NCBI RefSeq assembly: GCF_000233455.1
Contig: NZ_JH376423.1
Coordinates: 363,353 to 427,352 of the forward strand
Direction: 5' to 3'
Source of the DNA: [Clostridium] citroniae WAL-17108
GTDB taxonomy: Bacteria; Bacillota; Clostridia; Lachnospirales; Lachnospiraceae
Length of the DNA stretch: 64,000 nt
The position numbers and the translations under genes were made by a program. The stretch's first letter is position 1. Each line of letters starts with the position of its first letter. This document shows, one piece after another, positions 8,379-18,297 of the stretch. The notes under the pieces were generated by a model. The model was given only the letters and a program-made list of their open reading frames with translations, had not been told where the DNA came from and did no database searches.

Positions 8379-8960
8379 ATGAGTTTAGTACCCTATGTCA
8401 TTGAACAGACCAGCCGTGGAGAGCGTTCCTACGACATCTATTCAAGATTGTTAAAAGAGAGAATCATATTTCTGGGAGAGGAAGTAAATGACGTGTCCGC
8501 AAGCCTTGTGGTGGCACAGCTTTTATTTCTGGAATCTGAAGATCCGGGCAAGGATATCCATTTGTACATCAACAGTCCGGGAGGTTCTGTCTCCGCAGGC
8601 TTTGCGATCTATGACACCATGAATTACATCAAGTGTGATGTGTCCACCATCTGTATCGGTATGGCAGCCAGCATGGGAGCGTTCCTCCTGGCCGGCGGCG
8701 CAAAGGGCAAGCGTTTCGCACTTCCCAATTCAGAGATCATGATCCACCAGCCATCCGGCGGCGCAAAGGGCCAGGCCACAGAGATCAAGATCGTGGCGGA
8801 GAATATTTTAAAGACCAGGAAAAAGTTAAATGATATCCTGGCAGCCAACACAGGCAGGCCCATTGAGGTGATTGAGCGCGATACGGAGCGTGACAATTAC
8901 ATGTCTGCCGCGGAGGCCAAGGAATACGGTCTTATTGATGAGATCATTGAGCATCACTAA
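8379..8960 (+). CDS. clpP: ATP-dependent Clp protease proteolytic subunit
   Basis: Serine peptidase forming the tetradecameric chamber used by ClpX. The catalytic triad is visible: Ser98 (GMAASMGA), His123 (MIHQPSGG) and Asp172 ([11 protein letters not shown]). Length 193 residues is standard. The start follows GACAGGAGG. Directly upstream of clpX, the usual partner arrangement. Confidence 0.97.
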   Translation: MSLVPYVIEQTSRGERSYDIYSRLLKERIIFLGEEVNDVSASLVVAQLLFLESEDPGKDIHLYINSPGGSVSAGFAIYDTMNYIKCDVSTICIGMAASMGAFLLAGGAKGKRFALPNSEIMIHQPSGGAKGQATEIKIVAENILKTRKKLNDILAANTGRPIEVIERDTERDNYMSAAEAKEYGLIDEIIEHH

Positions 8961-8992
8961 AAGACGGAAATGAATGAAAGGTTAGGTAAAGT

Positions 8993-10312
8993 ATGCCGAT
9001 TAGACCAGATGACACGATCCGCTGCTCCTTCTGCGGAAGGACTCAGGATCAGGTACGGAAGATGATTGCCGGAGCAGGCAACAACAATGTGTATATCTGT
9101 GACGAGTGTATTGAATTGTGCTCAGAGATCCTGGAGGAAGAGCTGGAGGGACAGGAAGATGCATCATCCCCCTCACTGGCAGACATCCGCCTTCTGAAAC
9201 CCAAGGAAATCAAATCATTTCTGGATGAATATGTCATTGGACAGGACGAAGCCAAGAAAGTGCTGTCTGTGGCTGTTTACAACCATTATAAGAGAGTTAC
9301 ATCCTGCCAGAACATGGACGTGGATGTGCAGAAGAGCAATATTCTCATGGTTGGTCCCACTGGTTCCGGTAAAACTTACCTGGCCCAGACACTGGCCAAG
9401 ATCCTGAATGTCCCATTTGCCATTGCGGATGCAACGGCTCTCACAGAGGCCGGCTACGTGGGCGAGGACGTGGAGAACATTCTCTTAAAGCTGATCCAGT
9501 CCGCTGATTATGATATTTCCCGTGCTGAGTACGGTATCATATACATTGATGAAATTGACAAGATCACCAAGAAGTCTGAGAACGTGTCCATCACAAGGGA
9601 TGTATCCGGTGAAGGCGTTCAGCAGGCACTGTTAAAGATCCTGGAAGGAACCGTTGCCAGTGTTCCTCCTCAGGGAGGAAGGAAGCATCCCCACCAGGAG
9701 CTCCTCCAGATCGACACCACCAATATCCTTTTTATCTGCGGCGGTGCCTTTGATGGTCTGGAGAAGATCGTGGAACAGCGCCTCAGCGCCGGTTCCATTG
9801 GCTTTAATGCGGAGGTAGTCAATAAGAATGATATGAATATTGACGACCTGCTGAGAAAGGTTGAGCCAAAGGATCTTACCAAGTTTGGTCTGATTCCTGA
9901 GTTTATCGGCCGTGTTCCGGTAATGGTTTCCCTTCAGCAGCTTACCAAGGACGCCATGGTGCGAATCCTTTCCGAGCCGAAGAACGCTCTCACAAGGCAG
10001 TATCAGAAGCTGTTTGAGCTGGACAATGTAAAGCTGGAATTCACCAGGGAAGCCCTTGAGGAGATCGCACAGCTGGCAGTGGACCGCAAGATCGGCGCCA
10101 GGGGACTGCGTTCCATCCTTGAGTCCGTGATGATGGATCTGATGTACGAGATCCCATCGGATGATACCATCGGGATCTGTACCATTACCAGGGAGGTTGT
10201 AAAAAAGACAGGACAGCCGGAACTTGTGTACCGCGATATGCCGCCTGCTTCTGCCCGTAAGCCTCTGTCTGACAGAATGCGGGGAGACAACAAAACTGGT
10301 GAGATTGCCTGA
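8993..10312 (+). CDS. clpX: ATP-dependent Clp protease ATP-binding subunit
   Basis: AAA+ unfoldase that feeds ClpP. The N-terminal zinc domain has Cys11, Cys14, Cys36 and Cys39. Walker A is GPTGSGKT at 121-128, Walker B is IIYIDEIDK, and the ClpP-docking IGF-type loop is present as SIGFNAE in the large domain. 439 residues, normal. It begins 33 bp after clpP with AAAGG upstream. Confidence 0.97.
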   Translation: MPIRPDDTIRCSFCGRTQDQVRKMIAGAGNNNVYICDECIELCSEILEEELEGQEDASSPSLADIRLLKPKEIKSFLDEYVIGQDEAKKVLSVAVYNHYKRVTSCQNMDVDVQKSNILMVGPTGSGKTYLAQTLAKILNVPFAIADATALTEAGYVGEDVENILLKLIQSADYDISRAEYGIIYIDEIDKITKKSENVSITRDVSGEGVQQALLKILEGTVASVPPQGGRKHPHQELLQIDTTNILFICGGAFDGLEKIVEQRLSAGSIGFNAEVVNKNDMNIDDLLRKVEPKDLTKFGLIPEFIGRVPVMVSLQQLTKDAMVRILSEPKNALTRQYQKLFELDNVKLEFTREALEEIAQLAVDRKIGARGLRSILESVMMDLMYEIPSDDTIGICTITREVVKKTGQPELVYRDMPPASARKPLSDRMRGDNKTGEIA

Positions 10313-10385
10313 AAAAGCCATCCCGGTCCCATTGGACGGGAAAAGGTGCGGTAAGTTTCTGTGACAATTTAGACAAAGAGAAAGG

Positions 10386-10462
10386 GCCGTTGCAAACCAG
10401 ATATGACCCGGGGAGAGCGCTGATCATGGCTCCGCCCGGCACCTGTATTGCAGCGGCTTTTT
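10386..10462 (+). terminator. Large-loop terminator/attenuator between clpX and lon
   Basis: GCCGTTGCAA (10386-10395) pairs with TTGCAGCGGC (10448-10457), followed by TTTTT. The 52-nt loop itself contains a GC-rich stem formed by CCGGGGAG and CTCCGCCCGG. It lies 35 bp before the lon start, so it may be either the clpX terminator or a leader attenuator for lon. Confidence 0.6.
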
Positions 10463-10496
10463 AGATGGTTTTAAATACAAGAGGTGAAGTTTAAGA

Positions 10497-12827
10497 ATGG
10501 GAGAACAAGTGATTATAATGCCGGTAGTGGCCCTCAGGGGACTGACCATACTTCCGGGAATGGTACTGCATTTTGATGTCAACAGGCCTAAGTCCGTGGC
10601 AGCGGTGGAGAAGGCCATGGTGGGAGACCAGAGGCTCTTTCTCGTGGCACAGAGACATCCTGAGATCGTGGAACCGGAGCTGGGGGAGTTGTATCAGGTG
10701 GGCACCATTGCCGTTGTAAAGCAGCTGGTAAAGCTTCCCGGCAAAGTGGTAAGGGTACTGGTAGAAGGACTGGAACGGGGGGAACTGCTGTGTCTGGATT
10801 CCGAGGAACCTGCACTCATTGGCGAGATCGGCTCCATTGAAGTGGAGGAGGACGAGCTGGACCATCTGACCCAGGAGGCCATGCTGCGCATCGTAAGAGA
10901 CAAATTAGAAGAATATGGAAGGGTGAATCCTAAGATCACAAAGGAAATCCTTCCCAATTTACTGGCGGTGGGCGGCCTGGGTGAAATGCTGGATCAGATC
11001 GCCATCCAGCTTCCGTGGGATTACACCATCCGTCAGACCGTATTGGAAAACAGTTCCCTGTCAGCCAGGTATGAGGTAGTGATGCATACCCTTATGACAG
11101 AGATGGAAATATATAGGATTAAGAAAGAGTTCCAGGAAAAGGTGAAGTCCGATATTGATCAAAACCAGAAGGAATACATCCTCAGGGAGCAGATGAAGGT
11201 CATCCGCCAGGAGCTGGGCGAGGACAATCCTCTCTCGGAAGCTGACGAGTACCAGAAAAAGCTGGACAACATAAAAGCCGACAAGGAAATGAAGGAAAAG
11301 CTACACAAAGAGATCGAGCGGTTCCGCACCATGCCGGCCGGAAGCCAGGAAGGCAATGTGCTGCGCACTTACATTGAAACCCTGTTAGACCTGCCCTGGA
11401 AAAAGATGTCCAGGGACAATGACGATATCCGACATGCCCAGAAGATACTCAATGAGGACCACTACGGCCTGGAGCAGGTCAAGGAAAGGATCCTGGAATA
11501 CCTGGCAGTGAGGACTCTGACAAAAAAAGGCACCAGCCCCATTATCTGCCTGGTGGGACCTCCGGGAACAGGGAAGACATCCATTGCCCGCTCCGTTGCC
11601 CGTGCACTGAATAAGAAATATGTGCGCATCAGCTTGGGGGGCGTGCGGGATGAGGCGGAGATCCGGGGACATAGAAAGACTTATGTGGGCGCCATGCCGG
11701 GCCGTATTGTGGAGGGCATGAGACAGGCTGGTGTCAGCAATCCGCTGATGCTGCTGGACGAGATCGACAAGGTGAGCAGTGACTACAAGGGAGATACTTC
11801 ATCGGCGCTTTTGGAGGTCCTGGACGGTGAGCAGAATGTAAAGTTCAGGGACCATTATGTGGAGGTTCCCATCGACCTGTCCCAGGTCCTGTTCATAGCA
11901 ACTGCCAACACCACACAGACCATTCCGGGACCGCTTTTAGACCGTATGGAGCTGATCGAGGTGAACAGCTACACGGAGAATGAAAAGTTCCATATTGCCA
12001 GGGATTACCTGGTGGGAAAACAGATGGAGCGCAATGGTTTAAAGGTCAGCCAGATCACATTTTCAGATAAAAGCCTGGGAAAGATCATCCACAACTATAC
12101 CAGGGAGGCGGGCGTCCGCAATCTGGAACGGCGCATTGGGGATGTGTGCAGGAAAGCCGCCAGACAGTTCCTGGAGGACAACCGTAAATCCATCCGTATC
12201 ACGGAGAATAATCTGGAGAAATACCTGGGCAAGGAAAAGGTCACCTTTGAGGATGCCAACGAGGAGGACCAGGTGGGCATTGTGAGGGGCCTGGCCTGGA
12301 CCAGCGTGGGAGGCGACACCCTGCAGATTGAAGTGAATGTAATGCCCGGTAAGGGAAATCTCCTTATGACAGGACAGCTGGGGGATGTGATGAAGGAATC
12401 GGCCCAGACAGCCCTGACCTATGTGCGTTCCGTCTGCCCGCAGTATGGGGTGACGGACGACTATTTTGAAAAGCATGACCTCCATATCCATATTCCCGAG
12501 GGTGCCGTGCCAAAGGACGGGCCCTCCGCCGGCATCACCATGGCCACGGCCATGCTTTCCGCTGTTACGGGAAGGCGCGTCTTTGCCAAGGTGGCCATGA
12601 CAGGTGAGATCACCTTAAGAGGCCGGGTGCTTCCAATCGGCGGATTGAAGGAAAAGATACTGGCCGCCAAGATGGCCCATATATCCAAGGTGCTGGTGCC
12701 GGATAAAAACAGGCCGGACATTGGCGAATTGTCCAAAGAGATAACAAAAGGCCTGGAGATCGTGTTTGTAAAGGCAATGGAGGACGTGGTCAAGGAGGCA
12801 TTTCTGCCGGCGAATACCGCGTTGTAA
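10497..12827 (+). CDS. lon: ATP-dependent protease Lon
   Basis: AAA+ serine protease for misfolded and regulatory proteins, 776 residues. It has the N-terminal substrate-binding domain, Walker A GPPGTGKT (354-361), Walker B NPLMLLDEIDK, and the catalytic Ser677 (PKDGPSAG) and Lys720 (GGLKEK) dyad, spaced as in E. coli Lon. The start follows AGAGGTG. Located between clpX and engB as in many Firmicutes. Confidence 0.97.
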   Translation: MGEQVIIMPVVALRGLTILPGMVLHFDVNRPKSVAAVEKAMVGDQRLFLVAQRHPEIVEPELGELYQVGTIAVVKQLVKLPGKVVRVLVEGLERGELLCLDSEEPALIGEIGSIEVEEDELDHLTQEAMLRIVRDKLEEYGRVNPKITKEILPNLLAVGGLGEMLDQIAIQLPWDYTIRQTVLENSSLSARYEVVMHTLMTEMEIYRIKKEFQEKVKSDIDQNQKEYILREQMKVIRQELGEDNPLSEADEYQKKLDNIKADKEMKEKLHKEIERFRTMPAGSQEGNVLRTYIETLLDLPWKKMSRDNDDIRHAQKILNEDHYGLEQVKERILEYLAVRTLTKKGTSPIICLVGPPGTGKTSIARSVARALNKKYVRISLGGVRDEAEIRGHRKTYVGAMPGRIVEGMRQAGVSNPLMLLDEIDKVSSDYKGDTSSALLEVLDGEQNVKFRDHYVEVPIDLSQVLFIATANTTQTIPGPLLDRMELIEVNSYTENEKFHIARDYLVGKQMERNGLKVSQITFSDKSLGKIIHNYTREAGVRNLERRIGDVCRKAARQFLEDNRKSIRITENNLEKYLGKEKVTFEDANEEDQVGIVRGLAWTSVGGDTLQIEVNVMPGKGNLLMTGQLGDVMKESAQTALTYVRSVCPQYGVTDDYFEKHDLHIHIPEGAVPKDGPSAGITMATAMLSAVTGRRVFAKVAMTGEITLRGRVLPIGGLKEKILAAKMAHISKVLVPDKNRPDIGELSKEITKGLEIVFVKAMEDVVKEAFLPANTAL

Positions 12828-12868
12828 AGAACATTTCCGGTTTCCGGGAATGGTGAGGAGATTAATAT

Positions 12869-13450
12869 ATGATTATTAGAGACGTAAATCTGGAAACTGT
12901 GTGCGGCGTCACCAGCAAGCTGCCGGAGAATACTCTGCCGGAATTTGCATTTTCAGGCAAATCCAATGTGGGAAAATCCTCTCTGATCAATGCGCTGATG
13001 AACCGGAAGGCATATGCCAGGACTTCCTCATCGCCGGGGAAGACACAGACCATAAATTTTTACAATATCAATGATGCCCTGTACTATGTGGATCTTCCAG
13101 GATACGGCTATGCAAAGGTCGCCCTGGAAGCCAAGGAAAAATGGGGCAAGATGATCGAACGGTACCTGAAAAACTCATCCATGCTCAAGATGGTGTTCCT
13201 GTTGGTGGATATCCGCCATGAGCCGTCTGCCAATGACAAGATGATGTATGACTGGATCATCTACAATGGATATCATCCAGTGATCATTGCCACAAAGCTG
13301 GATAAGATCAACCGCAGCCAGATCCAAAAGCATGTAAAAATGATCCGCCAGGGGCTTGGGATGGAGAAGGAGGGGATCCTTATCCCGTTTTCCGCAGAGA
13401 CCAAACAGGGGCGGGATGAGATCTGGGATCTGATTGAGAGCAATCTGTAA
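12869..13450 (+). CDS. engB: Ribosome biogenesis GTPase EngB/YsxC
   Basis: Essential GTPase needed for 50S subunit assembly. G1 is GKSNVGKSS (30-38), G3 is DLPGYGYAKV, and G4 is TKLDK. 193 residues, standard length. The start follows GAGGAG and lies 41 bp after lon, with which it is probably co-transcribed. Confidence 0.96.
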   Translation: MIIRDVNLETVCGVTSKLPENTLPEFAFSGKSNVGKSSLINALMNRKAYARTSSSPGKTQTINFYNINDALYYVDLPGYGYAKVALEAKEKWGKMIERYLKNSSMLKMVFLLVDIRHEPSANDKMMYDWIIYNGYHPVIIATKLDKINRSQIQKHVKMIRQGLGMEKEGILIPFSAETKQGRDEIWDLIESNL

Positions 13451-13470
13451 TTGAGGGGGAGAAATATGAT

Positions 13471-13755
13471 ATGAAATTTGCATTTATGATCATGGGTCAG
13501 TTTGACCCGGATACGGACAGGGCCCTTATGCATGGGGGAACGGTGCAGATGATCGGCGTGTCAAACATGGATGAGGCCTGCCGGACGGCCAGAGAGTTAT
13601 GTGACCAGGGGGTGGACTGCATTGAACTCTGCGGCGCCTTTGAGGAAGAGGGAGCCCGCAGGGTGATCGAGGCAACAGGAAACAAGGTCCCGGTGGGATA
13701 TGTGGTCCATCTGCCCTCCCAGGATCCTCTGTTCCAGGCACTGTTTGGGAAATGA
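13471..13755 (+). CDS. DUF6506 family protein
   Basis: A 94-residue soluble protein matching my memory of the DUF6506 family. It begins 20 bp after engB with a GAGGGGGAG site. It contains the phrases 'MGQFDPDTDRA' and 'CIELCGAFEEEGA' and has alternating strand/helix character like a small alpha-beta domain. No catalytic residues are evident and no function is known. Confidence 0.8.
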   Translation: MKFAFMIMGQFDPDTDRALMHGGTVQMIGVSNMDEACRTARELCDQGVDCIELCGAFEEEGARRVIEATGNKVPVGYVVHLPSQDPLFQALFGK

Positions 13756-13771
13756 CCGGGAGGTACGATTG

Positions 13772-14590
13772 ATGGAAGCGGGACCTATACGGGTGGCAGT
13801 CATGGCAGATACCCATGGCGTGCTCCGTCCTGAGGTGAAGAGGATCCTTGAGACCTGTGATATGGTCATCCACGCAGGTGATTTTGACAATCAGATGCTG
13901 TATCATAAGCTGGATGTCAGCCAGCCCCTGTTTGCGGTCAGGGGGAACAATGACAGGGGCTGGTCGGGAGGCCTTCCCAATGTGAAGCGGTTTGAGATCG
14001 GGGGAGTTAAGTTTATCATGGCCCATGAGAGGGTGGATATCCCCAGTTCCCTTCAGGGCGTGCAGGTGGCTGTCTTCGGTCATTCCCATATGTATTATCA
14101 GCAGGAGATCAGCGGAAGGCTTTGGCTGAACCCGGGAAGCTGCGGCTATAAGCGGTCCACCCTGCCTCTGTCCATGGCGGTGATGACCATTGAGGACGGA
14201 GCTTATGAGGTGGAGACTATCTGGCTGGAGAAGGGGTATGGAACTCCTGGAGCAGCCATGGCCCAGATGGAAAAGACCAAGGTGAGCAGGTACGAGAAAC
14301 AGCAAAAGCGCTATAAGCAGAAGGCCTGTGAGAAGAAGGCGCCGGACCAGGACGGCCAAAAACAGAAAAAGCAAAAACAGGCAGATCCCGGAGAAGAGCG
14401 GGACCGCCTGTTCCTTATAGCCAAGATCCAGCGTTTGCGAAACGCCGGCCAATCCAGAACCTGGATTATAAAAAATCTTGGGACAGATTTAAAATACTGC
14501 GGTATGATCTATGACATCTGTGAGCGGAATCCGGATTTTAGTACACGGCAGATCCTGGACCTGCTCAAGGAGCATATCAGCTCCACCTAA
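13772..14590 (+). CDS. YfcE/MJ0936-type metallophosphoesterase with C-terminal extension
   Basis: Calcineurin-like phosphodiesterase core with the expected metal ligands in order: ADTHG (near residue 11), HAGDFD, GNND, AHER and GHSHM. The catalytic domain ends near residue 165. It is followed by a Lys/Gln-rich charged linker (about 175-205) and an additional helical domain of about 65 residues ('LIAKIQRLRNAGQSRTWI...') absent from the minimal family. I chose the ATG at 13772 behind GGGAGG; the open frame runs further upstream over the DUF6506 end without a ribosome site. Substrate unknown. Confidence 0.85.
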   Translation: MEAGPIRVAVMADTHGVLRPEVKRILETCDMVIHAGDFDNQMLYHKLDVSQPLFAVRGNNDRGWSGGLPNVKRFEIGGVKFIMAHERVDIPSSLQGVQVAVFGHSHMYYQQEISGRLWLNPGSCGYKRSTLPLSMAVMTIEDGAYEVETIWLEKGYGTPGAAMAQMEKTKVSRYEKQQKRYKQKACEKKAPDQDGQKQKKQKQADPGEERDRLFLIAKIQRLRNAGQSRTWIIKNLGTDLKYCGMIYDICERNPDFSTRQILDLLKEHISST

Positions 14591-14619
14591 CATAGGACCG
14601 GCAGGATCATAAGACAAAG

Positions 14620-15147
14620 TCAGGATAGAAGAGAGCGCATTACATGCGCATAAATCTCCTGGCTTTTTGTTTTCCATGTATTGCACATGGATTCAGCCTG
14701 TTCTTTGTCGGGAACGGACAGATCCAGCCGTATAAGGGTGGTTTTGTTCTCGCGCACCTCGCAGTGTACAATGTAGTCCTGGTTGGTCCCTCTGTAAAAG
14801 TCGGCGGTGGTGCCCACCTCTTCCCTGAGACGGAACTTGTTTTCCTTCAGATACTGGTCCATGTCTTCTATGATGGCGGAGGAGATATTCTTGCCAAAGA
14901 AATTAAGGGTTTCCTCCCCTTCCTTGGTAATGTCATAGCGGGTGCTGTTGTGGCTGGCCTCCTTGCGGACCAGTCCGGCATCCTCCAGTTCGTTCAAGGC
15001 CTGTTGGAGTGTAAAATATGTGGTGTACTCATGCTCCGTAAAAAAGTTGGTCAGCTGAGCGTTGGTGAGAGGAAAATTCACCTGCTTTAACATATAAAGA
15101 TTCATCAGTTTATATAAAGTCATAGGTTCAGTCAGCATATTATACAC
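14620..15147 (-). CDS. DUF4364 family protein (winged-helix regulator-like)
   Basis: A 175-residue protein of the DUF4364 family common in clostridia. Residues 1-75 read as a winged helix ('PMTLYKLMNLYMLKQVNFPLT', 'LQQALNELEDAGLVRKE...TRYDITKEG'), resembling PadR/ArsR-type DNA-binding modules. The C-terminal half is a mixed alpha-beta domain. A transcriptional role is inference from the fold. It lies 24 bp downstream of the malic enzyme gene on the same strand and may be co-transcribed. Confidence 0.85.
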   Translation of the reverse strand: MYNMLTEPMTLYKLMNLYMLKQVNFPLTNAQLTNFFTEHEYTTYFTLQQALNELEDAGLVRKEASHNSTRYDITKEGEETLNFFGKNISSAIIEDMDQYLKENKFRLREEVGTTADFYRGTNQDYIVHCEVRENKTTLIRLDLSVPDKEQAESMCNTWKTKSQEIYAHVMRSLLS

Positions 15148-15171
15148 ACTCCATCAGGTTATCCCTTATTC

Positions 15172-16320
15172 TCAGATATGATCCTTTACAGCCTGGCTTA
15201 CCATGCGGGCAACCCTGGGGTCAAAGGCCTCAGGAAGGATATTGTCCTCATTCAGGTCCTTTTCATCCACCAGTCCCGCAATCGCGTTGGCGGCAGCCAG
15301 TTTCATCTCTTCCGTAATGGCAGTTGCCCGCCCCTCCAGGGCCCCCTTAAAGATCCCGGGGAATACGACCACGTTGTTGACCTGGTTGGGAAAGTCGGAA
15401 CGTCCCGTGCCAACCACCCGCGCTCCGGCAGCCTTTGCCAGGTCCGGCATGATCTCCGGAACAGGGTTGGCCATGGCAAATATAATGGCATCCTTGTTCA
15501 TGGAGGCAACCATGTCAGAGGTCACAATACCGGGAGCTGAGACTCCGATCAAGATGTCCGCGCCCTTCATGGCATCTGCCAGAGAGCCTGTCCTGCGCTC
15601 CAGGTTGGTCACGTCCATCATCTTTTCCTGCATCCAGTTAAGGCCTTCGGCCCCCTTGCGCAGGATTCCCGATTTGTCGCACATGGTAATGTTGGGGAAG
15701 CCGTAGGTTAAAAGCAGCTTGGTGATGGCCACGCCAGCGGAACCCGCGCCGTTTACAACCACACGGCACTCTTCTTTTCTGCGGCCGGTTACCTTTAATG
15801 CATTGATGACACCGGCCAGGACCACAATGGCTGTTCCGTGCTGGTCATCGTGGAATACCGGGATATCCAGGCGTTCTTTTAAGGCTTCCTCGATCTCAAA
15901 GCAGCGGGGAGCAGCGATATCTTCCAAATTGATGCCTCCAAATGCAGGCGCGATGCGTACAACCGTCTCAATGATCTCTTCTGTATCCTGGGTGTCCAGG
16001 CAGATGGGAAACGCGTTGACTCCGCCGAATTCCTTAAACAGGACGGATTTCCCTTCCATCACAGGCATGGCGGCCAGGGGACCGATATTCCCAAGACCAA
16101 GAACCGCACTGCCGTCAGATACAACAGCAATGGTGTTGGACTTGATGGTGTAGAGATAGGCGGCCTCAGGGTCCTGGGCAATGGCCTTACAGGGCTCAGC
16201 CACACCGGGCGTATAGGCCAGGGCCAGGTCCTCCCTGGATGCTACCTTTGCTTTTGACACTGTTTCCAGTTTGCCTTTCCACTCTTCGTGAAGGAGCAAT
16301 GCTTTTTCATTGGTTGTCAT
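15172..16320 (-). CDS. NAD(P)-dependent malic enzyme
   Basis: Oxidative decarboxylation of malate to pyruvate. The short bacterial form (382 residues) has 'YTPGVAEPC' in the N-terminal domain, the metal/substrate segment 'VFHDDQHGTAIV', and the Rossmann motif 'NGAGSAGVAITKLL' (about residue 190). No phosphotransacetylase domain is fused. Cofactor preference cannot be decided from sequence alone. A sigma-A type promoter lies upstream on the minus strand at 16378-16406. Confidence 0.94.
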   Translation of the reverse strand: MTTNEKALLLHEEWKGKLETVSKAKVASREDLALAYTPGVAEPCKAIAQDPEAAYLYTIKSNTIAVVSDGSAVLGLGNIGPLAAMPVMEGKSVLFKEFGGVNAFPICLDTQDTEEIIETVVRIAPAFGGINLEDIAAPRCFEIEEALKERLDIPVFHDDQHGTAIVVLAGVINALKVTGRRKEECRVVVNGAGSAGVAITKLLLTYGFPNITMCDKSGILRKGAEGLNWMQEKMMDVTNLERRTGSLADAMKGADILIGVSAPGIVTSDMVASMNKDAIIFAMANPVPEIMPDLAKAAGARVVGTGRSDFPNQVNNVVVFPGIFKGALEGRATAITEEMKLAAANAIAGLVDEKDLNEDNILPEAFDPRVARMVSQAVKDHI

Positions 16321-16377
16321 GATAAAATCCGTCCTTTTTCAATTTTATTTGTGGAATCAAAAAACACATTTTCCTAT

Positions 16378-16406
16378 ATCATAACAATTTTGACCAATAG
16401 AATCAA
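16378..16406 (-). promoter_or_regulatory. Promoter of the malic enzyme gene
   Basis: Read on the minus strand: TTGATT (16406-16401), 17 bp, TATGAT (16383-16378). Confidence 0.6.
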
Positions 16407-16434
16407 GTTCCTTTTCAGATAATAGCCAGTTGTT

Positions 16435-17403
16435 TTATTCAGATGACAAAGATTTGGAAGGAGCGGAGTCCGTGTCTGCAAGGAAGTCATAGGTGCTGTT
16501 TTTATAATAACGCCATACAAAGATAAAACCCAGCAGAGTCGCCAGGGTGGTGAGTATCCCTCCTTCAATCCCAAACATCCCGCCATTAAGCAGGTTGTTT
16601 GCGGTAAATTCCGTTTTCACCACTCCGGGAACCGTAAGTCCGCTGACCGGCATACCGTAGATGACGCCCTGAAAGGTATTCCATGTGAAATGATACCCCA
16701 TGCACATCCACAGATTGCCTGACCGGATGAACATGTAGGAAAAGAGGATCCCCACCAGTATGATGTTTAAAATGGATAAAAAGGTCACATCCGGATTGGA
16801 CAGATGGATCAGGCCGAATATGACAGAGGGCACCAGCGTGATGAAATAGAGATTCCGGCACCTGCGCAGGACTGCCATTAAGAATCCCCGGTTTAACAGT
16901 TCCTCGGCAGCGGCAACCAGAACAAAGACAAAGATCCACCAGAAGGTGAGGGCTGTGACATGGGGAACCCAGGATACCACGCGGCCATTGCCCACTGTAA
17001 CGACCAGGAGAAAGACAATGGAACAGTTGATGATTCCAAGGGCCATGCCTGCCCATCCCTCACGCCTGCCCCGGTTACCTGTGGTAATCCCCATTTTTTT
17101 GCAGGGATGGCCCATGATCAGACGCCAGGAAATCAGCGGCACGGCGATCATGATGATTTCAGTGAGGATCTGCATGGCGATGGGCAGCACGGTATCATTG
17201 AGCCAGTTGGTAAAAGCAGACAGCTCGCCGGTGGCGGGATTGATATGGCCGGTTTGGACCAACAGGGCGCTGAGGGCCATAATGACCGCAGTACCGGAAA
17301 GAAACACAAAAACATAAAAGGCGGCCATTACCGCTAATATGATCCAACCGGAGCGGACCTCCCCGTACCGGTTCTTAAAAATTGGATTTCCATGATGAGT
17401 CAT
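16435..17403 (-). CDS. CPBP family intramembrane glutamic endopeptidase
   Basis: Rce1/CPBP-type membrane protease, 322 residues with about eight hydrophobic segments. The diagnostic EExxxR motif is EELLNRGF at about 167-174, followed by the family motifs 'SVIFGLIHLSN' and 'NLWMCMGYHFTWNT' that supply the conserved His/Asn residues. Substrate unknown; Firmicute members act in membrane-protein processing or bacteriocin immunity. It lies 114 bp upstream of the malic enzyme gene, which has its own promoter. Confidence 0.9.
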   Translation of the reverse strand: MTHHGNPIFKNRYGEVRSGWIILAVMAAFYVFVFLSGTAVIMALSALLVQTGHINPATGELSAFTNWLNDTVLPIAMQILTEIIMIAVPLISWRLIMGHPCKKMGITTGNRGRREGWAGMALGIINCSIVFLLVVTVGNGRVVSWVPHVTALTFWWIFVFVLVAAAEELLNRGFLMAVLRRCRNLYFITLVPSVIFGLIHLSNPDVTFLSILNIILVGILFSYMFIRSGNLWMCMGYHFTWNTFQGVIYGMPVSGLTVPGVVKTEFTANNLLNGGMFGIEGGILTTLATLLGFIFVWRYYKNSTYDFLADTDSAPSKSLSSE

Positions 17404-17448
17404 AATGAATTATCTCCTTTGATCAGTGTGATTTTAGTATATACGCAA

Positions 17449-18114
17449 TCACTTCATGATACAAGTGCTGTTTGCATCCGGCCCGCCCAGCTTTCTAAGA
17501 CAGTCCACCAGACGTGATGACAGGATAACGGTGGTGACTGTGAGAAATATTTCCAGGGCGCTGCTGACAATCCCTGCCACGGCCAGAAGCACGGCCGAGA
17601 CCACTACGATCACGGCAAGGCCAAGGAGGAATGGCCGGTAAGCCCTGGGAGCGGAGGGATACTGGCTCCAGGAGACTAATGCTAAGAAGACCAGCAGCAG
17701 CACCGTGGACACAAATGCAAATATAATGTGCAGAAATGATTTTAAGGGCAGCTGCTCCGGCAGATAGGGGGTGGTGACCGCGCAGAAAAGAAGGAGCAGG
17801 GCGGCGGGGAGCAGCCGGGCTGCCAGCGGTTTTAGGCGGATCTGTTTTCGGATCGCCCTGTAGATCATGTAATAGTATACACCTACCATCACACCCCACA
17901 GAAAAAAAGCAAGTTTCCGGTCAATCAGGTTGCCGATCACGGAAAAGTTGGTGGTAAACCAGTTATAACCCCTGGTAAAAAGAATGGTGTAGGCTGGGAT
18001 CAAGAAATAAGCTAGTATTTTTATCATCATGGTTGTAATTGGCTGCTGCATGGGCGGCAGCGGATTCCTTTGCAAATATCCGTCAATTATAAAGTAGACA
18101 GAGTGCGTAGTCAA
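17449..18114 (-). CDS. Multi-pass membrane protein of unknown function
   Basis: The product has about six hydrophobic segments and no domain I can name with confidence. The open frame begins at a TTG (18114) lacking a ribosome site; an ATG at 18051 with AAAGGA at long spacing is a likelier start. It lies just upstream of the CPBP gene on the same strand (45-bp gap), so the two may be co-transcribed. The C terminus is a soluble tail ending in a Cys-containing segment. Confidence 0.6.
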   Translation of the reverse strand: MTTHSVYFIIDGYLQRNPLPPMQQPITTMMIKILAYFLIPAYTILFTRGYNWFTTNFSVIGNLIDRKLAFFLWGVMVGVYYYMIYRAIRKQIRLKPLAARLLPAALLLLFCAVTTPYLPEQLPLKSFLHIIFAFVSTVLLLVFLALVSWSQYPSAPRAYRPFLLGLAVIVVVSAVLLAVAGIVSSALEIFLTVTTVILSSRLVDCLRKLGGPDANSTCIMK

Positions 18115-18297
18115 ATAAAAAAATTATGAACCGCAAGGAGATACGGTCCATGGCCGGCAGGGGGAAGGTTACTGTCTGGAATTTTGATAGTATTTACATA
18201 AAGATTCAATTAAAACTTTTAAAACATATTAAAATGTGGTATCATGTTACGTAAGTGTGAACAATATACACATAAGGATAAAGATACAGGTGGTACT

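Noticed and set aside
13526..14452. 308-codon minus-strand frame over the DUF6506 and phosphoesterase genes
   Set aside because: It covers two supported genes, has leucine- and proline-rich shadow composition and no start signal.
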